The translations under genes and the position numbers were made by a program. A stretch of DNA of 64,000 nucleotides from Patella vulgata (Eukaryota; Mollusca; Gastropoda; Patellidae): the NCBI RefSeq assembly GCF_932274485.2, contig NC_065879.2:45370936-45434935 (forward strand), written 5' to 3'. Below the pieces are notes generated by a model that saw only the letters and a program-made list of their open reading frames with translations, was not told where the DNA came from and did not search any database. How positions within the stretch are numbered: the stretch's first letter is position 1; every line of letters starts with the position of its first letter. This document shows, one piece after another, positions 25,081-36,503 of the stretch.

Positions 25081-25380
25081 CTCCAAAGTACCATATGTTT
25101 CTATGTCTGTACGTGTTTGGGTAAAATAACTATCATAGTATTCGTAGGCGATAACTATAACTATGCCACAGGCCTACGTCGTCAATTCTCAATACAGCAA
25201 TACAAAACACCAAAACAATATCAACTGATTCAACGATGTATTCTTTCTAATATCTATCTATGTCATTACAATATCTAAAGTTACTACAGGTCTACAGCAG
25301 AATCTTTCTATAATCTATCTAAATAGTCGATCCATTCTGTAATACTATAGTTGGGTTCCATTCAAATGCATTGCACCAAG

Positions 25381-25437
25381 TTGAAGTACTGAGATTGAGT
25401 ACTGTGCTTGAGTACTGAGATTGAGTATTGAGATTGA
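25381..25437. repeat. short tandem repeat, GAGTACTGAGATT-type
   Basis: GAGTACTGAGATT, GAGTACTGTGCTT, GAGTACTGAGATT and GAGTATTGAGATT occur in succession, a 13-bp unit repeated about four times. Confidence 0.75.
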
Positions 25438-25626
25438 CTGAAAATATAAATATGATGTCCTTTAACTATACTAAATTACAAGTTATTCGTACTATTATAT
25501 TGAACGCTAAGGCTTATTGGCCTTTGACCTCTGCAACTGCACAACATCCTGACACATTTTATGGCATGACAATGACAATTTGCAACTTGGATGATTTCTT
25601 ATGCATAAGCCCGTTCCTACTATATG

Positions 25627-25722
25627 TAGTAGGGTTTTATATTCTCTTTAAATATTTTAGTAGGGTTTTATATTCTCTTTAAATATTTTAGTAGGGTGTT
25701 ATATTCTCTTTAAATATTTTAG
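25627..25722. repeat. 31-bp tandem repeat, three units
   Basis: TAGTAGGGTTTTATATTCTC followed by TTTAAATATTT starts at 25627, 25658 and 25689, with one base change in the third unit. Near identity suggests recent expansion. Confidence 0.9.
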
Positions 25723-26064
25723 CCAGTTTCCATTGTCCTGTGTATCCAGCTAGTCTTTTATTTCCAGTGGTTATACTTACTTTAGTTTATAGTTTAAAGA
25801 TGCTCTTTTAAGATAGTGAGTAGATTTCCTTATCTTGGAAACCTGCTTTGTTGATTTTGGTTACTAACTTCACTCTCTTATGATCTGTCCAACTTTCAAC
25901 ATCTTTTCTGAGTTACAGCACAATAAATCATATCATATATTTCAAGATAGGTTTAATATTTGTTTGACTGGACTAGACATTTAAACTATAAATAATTCTA
26001 AACTTGTAAATTAAGTATTAGCAAGTTAATATATATAGAAACTAGATAACTTTATATCGCATAA

Positions 26065-29000
26065 TTAAATAATCATTAAATAGTATCCTCTGTGTAATGT
26101 CTTGTTAATTATCTGAGCGATGTCATTAGTGATGCCTGGCCAGAAAATGGATGATTCTGCCCTTGCTGTCATCATTGAGGTGCCCTGGTGCGCTGAGTGG
26201 AGGGCGCGAATGCACTGGTCACGTAGGGATTCGGTGATGATGATTCTATCCTTGTACATTAGTACTCCGTTTAACGTGTATAAATCATCCTGGAATCTAT
26301 GATAATTGTGCAGGGCTAACGGCCAATCCTCATATGACGGCGGAATATTACCTTCTTCGATGAAGTTTATTAGGTCCACAGGGTTTTGATCACTGCTGGT
26401 GGTCTCTCGTACTTGATCCCATGTGATAGAGTTAAAATCCTCCAATAACGTAGAGGCTGCTTCTTCAAGTTCGGATTCTATGCTGTGTGTGGTGGGCGAG
26501 TGGATACGTAGCATAGAAAGTGATTCACATCCGATATGTCCATATGTAATGGCACCGTTGTCATCGATGAGGTGATACTTGTTGGATGATCGTGGACCCG
26601 ATGGTGAGCGTGACATGCAATCAGAGGCCCTGTTTTTCACTCCAGGTAAGCGTATCAGTTGAAAGCGATAGCGTAGCGTCTTTTCCTTGAGATTGTGGAG
26701 GCGGGGGTTGCTAATATCGTCCAAGGCTCGTGATCCGAAGATACCCAACAAGAGCTTATGGTCTACGGCTACGTACAGATTGGTGCATCCGAGGACAAAG
26801 TATTTAGCACGATCGAGTGCGTCTGCAACTGCCAGTGCCTCACCCTAGATCAGTGCGTAACGAGACTCAGCGGGATGAATGAAACGACTGCCTACTAAAG
26901 TGATTTTCCAACCATCTGGACAACAGAAAAGTGTTTTCGTATCAAAGGCCGGACATTGCAGTAGCCAGAATCCAATACTGGTTTTAGACCAGTCCGTGAT
27001 GAGGCTTGTTGGTTTCGTTTTGTCAAAAATCTGAACACCTTTACAAATCTTGTCTATGATGTGCGATGATTTAAACAATTGATCTAGTGTGTCGTCCAAG
27101 TAGAAAGGTTTCCTTGGCTTAAGCAGTTCGCGAAATGGTGCCATTGTCGTTGCCATTGAAACGCGTAGGATACCTGATTCACAAGACCGAACCATGATCG
27201 AACATCGGTAACAGAAGTAGGTGTTGGGAAGTCGTGGATGGCTCTTAAGTATTTGGGACTCGGCCGAACTTTGGTGTTGGAGATCTCCAAGTTAGCTGCG
27301 AAGTGGAATTTCTCGGGGTTTAGCGTGATACCAGCGTTTGCGCATGTCTCCAGCCACTTAGTCGTTTGGTGGAAGCTTTCTTCAATCGAATTAGACCATA
27401 ACAGTGTGTCGTCGACACATTTAGCTTTGTATGGTATGTCGACGGTAATCTCATCAAAACGGCGTGTATAAGCGTCACTTGATGCGAGGTACCCTTGTGG
27501 ACATACTTTGTATAGGTATCGCTCCCAAGGAGTAATGAATGTTGTAAGGTGGCGGTCGTCTTTTTGGTGTTTGGTGGAACCGATCTGGCTAAGTGGAATG
27601 GCGATGGTGTGTGGTGGGTTTCCCTGGTTGCGTTGGCATTAAGGGCTTGCATGTCTACTGTGCGTCGTGGTGTGCCGTTGTTTTTGGCACAGATGACCAT
27701 TCGGTGACTGTAGGTGACTGGCGTGCCAACGGGGACCGGTTCAATAACACCTAGATTGACGTCTCTGTCAAGGCCTGCTTTCACTTCCTCTATCCAATGG
27801 ACAGGGACCGGAATGGGAGTGTGGTGGGCTACTGGCTCCTTGTCTGTGTCTATCATGAGGCGGACTTGTGGATGTGGATGAACAGTAGTAGTTGAGTATG
27901 CCACTTTTCAATGCGTTCTCTGTTCTCCTTGGTGGGCGGATACGGGAGTTTGGTGGGTCTAGGGAGTGGTTTCTGTCGAGCTGGGCATGGGCAGGGCTGA
28001 ATATAGCTGTGTTGATTGCTGAAGAGTGTTCTCCAATTGTTGGGAAGTTCGCTCTAATGATGCCCAGCCTCAGGCAGGCCTCGCGACTGAGATAAAATTT
28101 ATGTGATGAGTCTGTAATGTACACTATTTGCTTGGTGTGGCGCTGAGTTCCATTGGTGCCGGATATGTGTACGATGATTGCTCCAATGATGTTAATGCTG
28201 ACACTATTTGCCGCACGCATGGATAGAGTGACAGGTAATAGGTCGCTCCGGGAGAGACTGGGTAGCGGTAGGACATTGATTCCCCAAAGACAGCTCTGAC
28301 ATCCAGTATCCGCTACACAATGTATAGTGATGCATTTGTTGTGGATGTTCCTATGAAAGCCTAATGTGTTGTAGTCCTTTTTGTCGATGCTGGCTGAAAG
28401 GGTAACCACGGGTTGAGGCGTAGAAAGTCGCTTAACCCACGTGTCTGTGAGGTTGTTGTGTATGTGATGATCCAGACGTATAGGGAGCTCTGAGAAATCA
28501 TGGACGTGCTCATTGATAGTACAAATTAATTTCATCGAATATGTCAAAGTGTTTCTTTGTAGAACATTTCTCGCAGATAAGGCCAAATGCAGGGCATGAC
28601 CCGTTTGACCACAGTGGCTGCAAAGATCTCTGGACTCCTTTTGACGATTTTCGGTGGATTTATCAGGCAGTTTTGCTCCTTTATTCTGGGCTTGTCGGTA
28701 TGAGCTGCTTGCGGCTATAGCCTGGGACGTGTGTGACAGGCGGGGGGTAGAGCGCTTGCCAGATTCCTTCTTTTCTACGAAATGTAGTGTTTCTTCCAAT
28801 GAAGAGGTTTGAGTACTGTCGCCTAATAGTTCCAGTTGTATGTCCTTGTCTGATAGGCCTTGACACATGATGTCTCTGTTCACGGGGTCAGTGTAGTCGA
28901 CATTATGTGCGCAACTAGGGCAATCAATGGTATACTGGCAGATGGTGGCTTGTCCACGAACTCTTGCGCAGTAGGCACGGATAGATTCGTCGTGACCTTG

Positions 29001-29400
29001 GATCATAGCATGAAGTTCTGCTTGGGCTACCATTGAACTCTCGAGTCTGAAAGCGAGTTGTTTAATGCTGTCTAGTATTTCATCAATGGTCCTGTTTGTG
29101 AGGGAGCCAACTGTGTTTCGTGTGAGATCTCGTCGCAATTGCTCATCACAGCATTCTAAGATTTGGATATTTAGTGTTTTGCCTATAATGCCGGTTGCCT
29201 CGACATAATCATTCCATCTTATTCGAAAGTAGTTCCAGTCGGCCAGACTGATACCTGTAGTGATGGTTGGTCGGTTGGCTTTCTCGACTTTGGCAGCAGT
29301 AGTGCTGTGGGTGGTCGCGTGGGTGAGGCCATGGATCTTGAGGACTCCTACAGCGAGCTGTGAGTCGACATCGTGCGTTTTGAACGTGCAATTAGTGAAT
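26065..29400 (-). mobile_element. Ty3/Gypsy-type LTR retrotransposon fossil (broken)
   Basis: Minus-strand remains of a gag-pol region. In the direction of transcription the recognisable parts are a gag-like region with a zinc-knuckle start (CSHCGQTGH), an aspartic protease (VADTGCQS), a reverse transcriptase with the usual N-terminal VHWIEEVKAGL and NNGTPRRTVDMQALN, an RNase H region, and an integrase-like region near the low-coordinate end. The order protease-RT-RNase H-integrase fits Ty3/Gypsy. The element is broken, with roughly half a dozen or more breaks, and no pair of LTRs was recognised, so it is an old copy and not active. Confidence 0.8.
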
Positions 29401-29710
29401 GGACAGCTGATCGCGGGAATCTTTGTCTCGGCTGGTTGTCGTAGGCGATATTATCATAGAGACTAACCCTTGCGTATTTTGTAGTAATATTTTTATTATA
29501 CATGAATTTAAGAATGATAATATCTGAAATGAACAATATTAAAACTATATGAGTACGGTTTCATAAACATAATGAAATATAGAAATGTGGCACTTATGAT
29601 TATGCACGTTATTGATGCCTATAAAATAATAATATTAATTACCGCAAAGAAAGTTCAAGAGAAGGGATACCTGCTTGTTTGTATCTTCCATTTTGTTCAC
29701 TAAGCAGATA

Positions 29711-29874
29711 ACTCTATTATAATGTCAACCAATTATAATAATTCTCTAATCATGTCCGTAAAGACTAAACTTTTACTATACTTAAAATAAACTCTATTTT
29801 AATGTCAACCAATTATAATAATTCACTAATCATGTCCGTAAAGACTAAACTTTTACTATACTTAAAATAAACTT
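29711..29874. repeat. 80-bp tandem duplication (two units)
   Basis: Both 29711-29790 and 29791-29870 begin ACTCTATT and include TAATCATGTCCGTAAAGACT, with only about two differences. The pair lies about 300 bp beyond the gag-side end of the Gypsy fossil. Whether it belongs to that element is not known. Confidence 0.85.
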
Positions 29875-30620
29875 TACTGTTAAACTATTGACTTGAGGTG
29901 TCCGTGCCCGTCATTCCAGAACAAAAGGCTAAATTAACCAGTCTTATTATTGAACAATATAATTAGCATTACGTCACACTGTCACCCGGGCTCATTGAGA
30001 TGTTTAAGCACGAAGACAGCACCACTGGTATCAGACCACTACATATTTGACCGTTACAATATTAAAGATACATTATGGGAGATTTTTATAAGGAGTTAGC
30101 CATTCTTGCTATAACAGTTCAAAAATAGATGATGAAAGAAGAATATATTGAAAATTTCAGTCACCAGTGTAATTTTTGACTAGAAATGGGATTGAATTCC
30201 ATCTTCACCGATTGGGGAAATAAAAATATTTTTATTGATATTATTAAGACAGAAGACCTATCCGCCTGTATTAGTCATCACACGGTCTCCAGGAATTGTA
30301 TAATTTGTCATTATCTGTGTTTAGTTTATTGCACTTTAAATAGTTTAGATGTCATTTGTTAAGGCATCGCTCAACAGCGGCCTCGCTTCGTACACTCTAT
30401 CGTTTAGCCTCGATCCGGGAGTATGACATCAACGTAACGGTTAATCTCCGCTCACGACGCCATTTAAAATTAAATCAGTCAACGAAATCCCGTTTAAATC
30501 CAAGCTGAATCCAAGCCATCCGTGGGTCTACAGAGTTGATTTTGTGCTTGTTGTGTAAATAAAGATCTAATTTATAATTTCTATGACATCTGAAGCCTAA
30601 ATAAAGAATTGCATAATGTA
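29875..30620. other. stretch without recognised genes
   Basis: It contains the dispersed motif TTCTTGCTATAACAGTTCAA at about 30101, shared with about 8198 and 53529. Otherwise nothing was recognised. Confidence 0.4.
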
Positions 30621-30624
30621 TGTT

Positions 30625-30860
30625 TAAAGGGGCGCGCTCTCAACCCGAACACCGCCAATGTTTCAATATTCTAAAGAAAAAGACAGTTAATATTGCGTGT
30701 CAAAATTCCTATCATCGTACAAAATTCTGAGCATCCAACTAAGAATATTCTGGAAGGTAATTAAATAAGCTTTCCAAAAAATATTAGTAAAAGTTGGCAC
30801 AATCATATTCAATGAGTGCGCTCTCAACCTGAACACTGCCAATTGTTTCAATGTTAAACA
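30625..30860. repeat. outlying units of the ~185-bp repeat
   Basis: GGGGCGCGCTCTCAACCCGA, then TCATCGTACAAAATTCTGAG and GCTTTCCAAAAAATATTAGT, match the 24.2-25.1 kb array. About one and a quarter units are present. Confidence 0.8.
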
Positions 30861-30939
30861 TAGAAAAGTAAACGAAACAAATTAACGAATTTTTTTTTCT
30901 TGGGGTGGGGGGGGGGAAAGTGTGTGTGTGTGGGGGGGG

Positions 30940-31165
30940 GCACGAATATGGATTTGGGGCTACGAATACGGATTTTTTACTCCCATGTAAATGAAAGGAA
31001 AGAAAAGGTTGCGGATGTTGGACTTCCGAGTACCAATTTGGCAATTATGTAAAGGTCATGTTCGTATATTTTATGAAGGAAAAAAGGAGATATTTTTAAT
31101 TTCCAACCATATATTTATTTGTTTCGGATATTTATTTTTCTGAGACCAAATTTTAAGTTTTGGCT
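30940..31165. repeat. local duplication, uninterrupted copy
   Basis: This segment (from CGAATATGGATTTGGGGCTA to TTAAGTTTTGGCTA) recurs at 31199-32027, where it is interrupted by a 592-bp insertion. G runs lie at both sides (about 30905-30914 and 31181-31197). Confidence 0.85.
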
Positions 31166-31198
31166 AGTGTGTGTGTGTGGCGGGGGGGGGGGGGGGGT

Positions 31199-32027
31199 AC
31201 GAATATGGATTTAGGGCTACGAATACGGATTTTTTTACTCCCATGTAAATGAAAGGAAAGACAAGATGGGCGCGTTGAATTACCCAATAACACCCAATAA
31301 CTGCCCAATAACACCCAATAACTGCCCAATAACACCCAATAACGGCCCAGTAACACCCAATAACTCCAAAATAACAACCAATAACTACAAAATGTTGACT
31401 TTGGAAACACAAAATAACAATTTAGTTGAATTTAAGAAGCATCGCTGCTTTGTGTCGAAATCGGAGTTTCACGCTCACTCGCCTGAAGGGAGATAACTCG
31501 TATATGTGATTTTTGTTGACAAGAAATTAATAACACCCAATAACTGCTCAATAACACCCAATAACACCAAATTGTTGACTTTGGAAATACAAAATAACAA
31601 TTTAGTTATTTCTATCACTATTTCTTTTCACATCTTCGTTCCCAGTTAGGTAGTGATAAAATAATATTTGGTACCGACGAAGAAAAATCTATGACTAAAT
31701 TCAACTAAATTGTTATTTTGTGTTTCCAAAGTCAACATTTTGTAGTTATTGGTTGTTATTTTGGAGTTATTGGGTGTTATTTTGGAGTTATTGGGTGTTA
31801 TTGGGTGTTATTGGGCAGTTATTGGGTGTTATTAGGTGTTATTGGGTAATTCGACGCGCCGAGAAAAGGTTGCGGATGTTGGACTTCCGAGTACCAATTT
31901 GGCAATTATGTAATGGTCATTTCGTATATTTTATGAAGGAAAAAAGGAGATATTTTTCATTTCCAACTATATATTTATTTGTTTCGGATATTTATTTTTC
32001 TGAGACCAAATTTTAAGTTTTGGCTAA
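31199..32027. repeat. local duplication, copy interrupted by foldback-like element
   Basis: 31199-31265 and 31862-32027 together correspond to the uninterrupted copy at 30940-31165. The join lies within GAAAGGAAAGAAAAGGTTGC of the uninterrupted copy (from about 30993). Confidence 0.85.
31269..31860. mobile_element. foldback-like element with 166-bp inverted arms
   Basis: The arms are 31269-31434 and 31696-31860. Each starts at the outside with GGCGCGTTGAATTACCCAAT or its one-mismatch mate. Each then has a run of 10- and 20-bp repeats of the type AACACCCAATAACTGCCCAA and ends inside with GTTGACTTTGGAAACACAAA and TAACAATTTAGTTGAATTTA. A third, direct copy of part of the arm lies inside at 31531-31609. 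No transposase is encoded. Long inverted arms made of short tandem repeats are the hallmark of foldback elements. A possible imperfect target duplication (AGACAAG against AGAAAAG) cannot be defined exactly. Confidence 0.75.
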
Positions 32028-32040
32028 TCGCGCCCCAGTG

Positions 32041-32115
32041 GCGTGCCATGCTCAGTGCACAATACTGGATCTTCAAATTCGTGCAAAATATTTTGATACC
32101 AACGGTTATCCAGTA
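32041..32115 (-). repeat. fragment of repeat family C end (GCACAATACTGG terminus)
   Basis: GCACAATACTGGATCTTCAA at about 32057 and the following TTCGTGCAAAATATTTT, AACGGTTATCCAG are the reverse complement of 38728-38785. Only this end of the family is present. Confidence 0.7.
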
Positions 32116-32334
32116 GGGATATGGGTACAATGAACCGCCATGGATATATCCTTTATAAATAATACTAGGCAACCCAAGACTACACAGAAGTGAGATAACT
32201 TCTTAGACCTATTTCCCCGTCGATAAGCAGTAGCAACATGCTGTCAATTATTTTTTAGGCAATGATTTTTTCAAAAGAGCTCTTAAAAGTGAAAATGCAC
32301 TACTTCCACTTATCATTTTTCATACTTGTTAACT

Positions 32335-32775
32335 GTTTAGCCTAGGAAATTCTTGTACTTAAAATCAGTTCATATATGTCTAATCTACAATCCAGATAAA
32401 CAGGGGCTTGATCCATAGAGAGCATATTGATTTTTTTAAAAATTTTGATCATGAAACTGTGATGGGGTAGATTGAACCACTGTCAATGGGGTATTTTGAA
32501 CCATGGTTCAATGTACCCCAGTGCATTATAGACTATATATCATATGATAATTTATTCAGCCTAGGAAATTCTTGTACTTACAATCAGTTCATATCTACAA
32601 TCCAGATAAACAAGGGCTTGATCCATTTTGAATTTTTTTTTTAAATTTTGATCATAAAACTGTGATGTGGCAGATTGAATTGAACCACTGTCAATGGGGT
32701 ACGTTGAACCACTGGTTCAATGTACCCCAGGGCATTATACTTATAGTTTATATATCATTTGATAATTTGTAATAT
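32335..32775. repeat. ~218-bp tandem duplication (two units)
   Basis: CCTAGGAAATTCTTGTACTT occurs at about 32341 and 32559. Both units continue with AATCCAGATAAACA, GGGCTTGATCCAT, GAACCACTGTCAATGGGGTA and GGTTCAATGTACCCCAG. Divergence is moderate. Each unit carries an inverted GGTTCAATGTACCCCA / GGGGTA..GAACCA theme. Confidence 0.85.
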
Positions 32776-33261
32776 CTTTGAAAATGAAAACAATATTAGA
32801 ATATCAATTGATCCAACTCTGTAGGCCTGTCATATAAAAGGAATTAAAACTTCATGGGAGCAGTGTTCGAAACTTGGCTGTGAGATACAGGGACGCTATG
32901 GGTCTCCCTGACTAAGAGTCGCTTGTCAGCAAATCAGGCTGTCCAAATTTAGACAGAAAATTGGACAAAATTTAGTTTGATTCACTGCAAAAGTTGACTG
33001 GGATCCCACTATATCCCACCAAACTGCCAACTTAAGTGCAATTTACGGCGATCGTTGCACGGATGTCAAATCTGTGGATATTTGTTTTTAACTAAACACT
33101 GATTGTTTGCAGATTCATTAGATCACTACGAAACAAATGACTAGGTTTGTGATCCATATCCAGATCTATATTTCACATGGAATTTTTACCACTGTTCACA
33201 GGGGCGTAAATGTGGGGGGGTGTGGGGGGGTGGGTACACCCCCCCCAGGAAAAAAAATAGT

Positions 33262-33735
33262 CGGTCAAAAAATCAGTGCAGTCGGTCGCAAAATAAGAGC
33301 AGTCGGTATCAAAATAAGTGCTCACTGCACACGTCACGCTACTCACGCAAAACTTTAGTATAAAATAACCTTGTCAACTTATCATGTTTGAAAAAATGAT
33401 GTGTTTCACTCTTATTCTGTTGTGAGTATGTAGGTCTTAAGAACAAAATTTCCCCCAGGGAGAAAAATAGTCGGTCTCAAAATAAGTGCAGTCACTGCAG
33501 TCGGTCTCAAAATTATGCATCGCCGTCTTAATGAATTAATGAGGTAAACAAATAATGCAAGAATAGATCTCAAATACTAGTCGGTCGCAAAATCAGTGCA
33601 GTCGGTCGTAAGATATGAGCAGTCTGTATCAAAATAAGTGCTCACTGCACACGTCACTCTACTCACGCAAAACTTTAGTATAAAATAACCTTGTCGACTT
33701 ATCATGTTTGAAAAAAATGTTTTTCACCCCATTGC
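33262..33735. repeat. ~315-bp spaced duplication rich in AGTCGGTC motifs
   Basis: TCACTGCACACGTCAC then CTACTCACGCAAAACTTTAG and TATAAAATAACCTTGTC are found at about 33320-33390 and again at about 33636-33706. AGTCGGTCGCAAAAT and related 15-20-bp motifs recur about eight times between 33255 and 33785. Confidence 0.8.
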
Positions 33736-33899
33736 AAAAAAATAGTCGGTCTCAAAAAAAGGGTGCTCACCGCACTCGGTCTCAGACTAAATGAATTAAT
33801 GGGGTGGTTTCTGACCATCAGAATTCTGTAAAATCTCTCCCCAAAGTCCAGGGCATTTCAGAGACCAAGTAAGCGCCCCATTGAGGTAAAGTGCCCTCA

Positions 33900-34475
33900 G
33901 GCCCAGTCCTCAAAAATTAAAAGCTCAGTTACATATCGGAGCTTAATTCCATTATGCCATCATTCTTCAACTCCTTCTCTGTCTTATATATCTCATCACT
34001 ATCATATTCACAGTTACAGTGAATCGCCCAGTTAGTAGTACCACTAGTGAGTGAGTCGTGGGTCAAAAGACTGTAGAATGGTTAGTTCTACTCTCACAAA
34101 ACAGGCGACATTGGCAGATAGGCCTCAAGATTCTATCCCACTTCTTATCCTCTCGTTAACGAGAATTTGGATCCATTTGCCATGACATTGACTAAAATAG
34201 TCAGGCCCTGTCCCAAAAATTAAAAGCTCGGTTACACATCTGAAATTTTTTCGCGCCTGCGGCGCTCGATTTCATTATAACATCATTCTTCCACTCCCCT
34301 GTTGTCTTATACTGTCTCAGCACTATCATATTCACGGTTATACTGAACTGCCTAGTTATGTTAGTAGCACCACTGGCACTGGTGTGTGGGTCGTGGGGCG
34401 TCAGACTATACAAAAGTTCTGTCAACTCTTGCAAAACAGGCGGAATTGATAGGGGCAGATCTCAAGATTTTGTCT
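33900..34475. repeat. ~305-bp tandem duplication (two diverged units)
   Basis: AAAAATTAAAAGCTCAGTTA at about 33909 and AAAAATTAAAAGCTCGGTTA at about 34214 start two units. They share CATCATTCTTC, CACTATCATATTCAC and AAAACAGGCG. They are clearly older than the other local duplications. No coding content was found. Confidence 0.75.
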
Positions 34476-35272
34476 AATTGACTCATACCGGTAGTCTAGT
34501 TATATTTTAATAAATCAATATATAAATGCCTTTTTTTTCTATTTCATAATTCATCAAGGTGGTTTTGATTTTGTGACTTTTGGTTTGGTGATTGTTTTAA
34601 CTACGGTACCGGTAGTTGGTTTCAAAGATCTTTCCAGTACGGTATAACTTCAGGAAATTAAAACAGGTGAGCGAGTTACATTGTACCGTACTCATGGCTT
34701 AACAAAATCAAAATAGTAGTAGAATTAATCTGTCTTTGCCAAATAAAAGTCTGCCTGTTGTAATATGTAGGAACTATGATATTAAACAAAACACAACAAA
34801 TATTGAACTCTCTAAATGTGAAGACTCCAAATACATGCCTCCAATAAATGATTTGGATGGAATTATCAGGCTCTTGAATAATGACAAAGATTATTATGAA
34901 ATGCTTTGACTGTCTGAACTCATAATTCACATTGCATAAACATGCATGATATTAACAGAGTGCTATGACAACCTTATTCCCAGGTTTTCTGAGTGAAAAC
35001 CTCTCTGTCAGTCAGTGTTTTATGTCTTGGAACAGACTCACAGAAGAGACATACAATTTGTGCGACAACATGTGCGGTGAACTTAATTGTTTGGATTTTC
35101 CTTTCTGTAAACTGTTTCTTTCTATTATGTGGGATTTCTTGCTTGAACAGAACCCGGTCTTTGATTTAATAGTGACACCTAGTGACATACTTGATAATGG
35201 GGAATCTGTTTAACTTGCTAAGAAAGCATTAACGGAAAAGACAAATTGTTCTAAAAATTTTGACAGAAACAA
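34476..35272. other. AT-rich stretch, no feature recognised
   Basis: An 82-codon plus-strand frame at 34965-35213 with several cysteines starts with ATG, but no domain, splice signal or homologue is recognised, so it is not called as a gene. Confidence 0.4.
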
Positions 35273-36065
35273 TCTATATATATATTTGGAACTGTCGTTT
35301 GTCTGTCTGTCTGGGGTTGGCGGCAACACTAGGTCTGCCCCGAGTCTGAAATTTGGGGTATAGGGTTGGCTCGGACCGGGGAGTAACATAGGTCAGGTGG
35401 CGTTAGTCTACCACTTCCGGTTTCGGAGTTATGACCCCCGAGCAAAGCCGGTCTGTTCGGGGTTGGCGGCTACACTAGGTCTGCCCCGAGTCTGAAATTT
35501 GGGGTATAGGGGTAGCTCGGACCGGGGAGTAGCATAGGCCAGGTGGCGTTAGTCTACCACTTCCGGTTTCGGAGTTATGACCCCCGAGCGAAGCCGGTCT
35601 GTTCGGGGTTGGCGGCTACACTAGGTCTGCTCCGAGTCTGAAATTTGGGGTATAGGGGTAGCTCCGACCGGGGAGTAACATAGGCCAGGTGGCGTTAGTC
35701 TACCACTTCCGGTTTCGGAGTTATGACCCCCGAGCGAAGCCGGTCTGTTCGGGGTTGGCGGCTACACTAGGTCTGCCCCGAGTCTGAAATTTGGGGTATA
35801 GGGGTAGCTCTGACCGGGGAGTAACATAGGCCAGGTGGCGTTAGTCTACCACTTCCGGTTTCGGAGTTATGACCCCCGAGCGAAGTCTGTCTGTTCGGGG
35901 TTGGTGGCTACATCTGCCCCGAGTCTGAAATTTGGGGTATAGGGGTAGCTTGGACCGGGGAGTGACATAGGCCAGGTGGCGTTAGTCTACCACTTCCGGT
36001 TTCGAAATGACCCCCGAGCGAAGCCGGTCTGTTCGGGGTTGGCGGCTACACTAGGTCTGGCCTAA
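35273..36065 (+). mobile_element. Helitron-like tandem-core element, copy 1 (3' end not canonical)
   Basis: It starts A|TCTATATATATATTTGGAAC, then CTGTCGTTTG and TCTG repeats. The core is about five units of ~146 bp (unit starts at about 35455, 35601, 35748, 35893 and 36031) containing GTTCGGGGTTGGCGGCTACA, CTGAAATTTGGGGTATAGGG, TCTACCACTTCCGGTTTCGG and CCCCCGAGCGAAGCCGG. The last unit runs into unrelated sequence at about 36062, so the CTAG 3' end seen in the other copies is missing. No Rep/helicase is encoded. The layout matches the non-autonomous 'pearl' type elements of bivalves. Confidence 0.75.
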
Positions 36066-36503
36066 GTCTGCACCACACAAAATTTACACAAAAACAAATA
36101 CACGGACAAGACATCATACTCAGGAAAACACAAACAGACAGACAATTAAAAAAAAAGTGAATGGATCCGGGGGGCTAGCCGTAAGCGTCCACTGCGCTGT
36201 ACAAAGAAATCATTGTGCAATGCCAGCATGAATCATGATCTGCTATATGCTACACGAAATATAACTATACAAGTAACCATATCGGTGAAATGTATAAAAA
36301 AGTAGTCTAACCCTAAATGCTCTAAAAACAATCAAGAAACGTTTCAGTATTCAATACATATAGGGCACATGTTCCATCCGTCACAAAAACAATGTTATTA
36401 TTAAATATTGTTAGAGATCTCACGCTGGCGGTTCAGTCGCATCATCTTACGATGTTAAGGTTTTTATACACATGTGACATGCAGATAGAGTGATAGGGTT
36501 ATT
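36066..36503. other. stretch between two repeat elements
   Basis: It holds an ACACAAACAGACAGAC stretch at about 36128-36143 that may be a scrap of the TCTG part of the preceding family. Nothing else was recognised. Confidence 0.4.

Noticed and set aside
31269-31395. CRISPR-like or telomere-like array of CACCCAATAA repeats
   Set aside because: Repeats are contiguous with no spacers, differ from TTAGGG and are mirrored in the opposite arm, which fits a foldback-type element.
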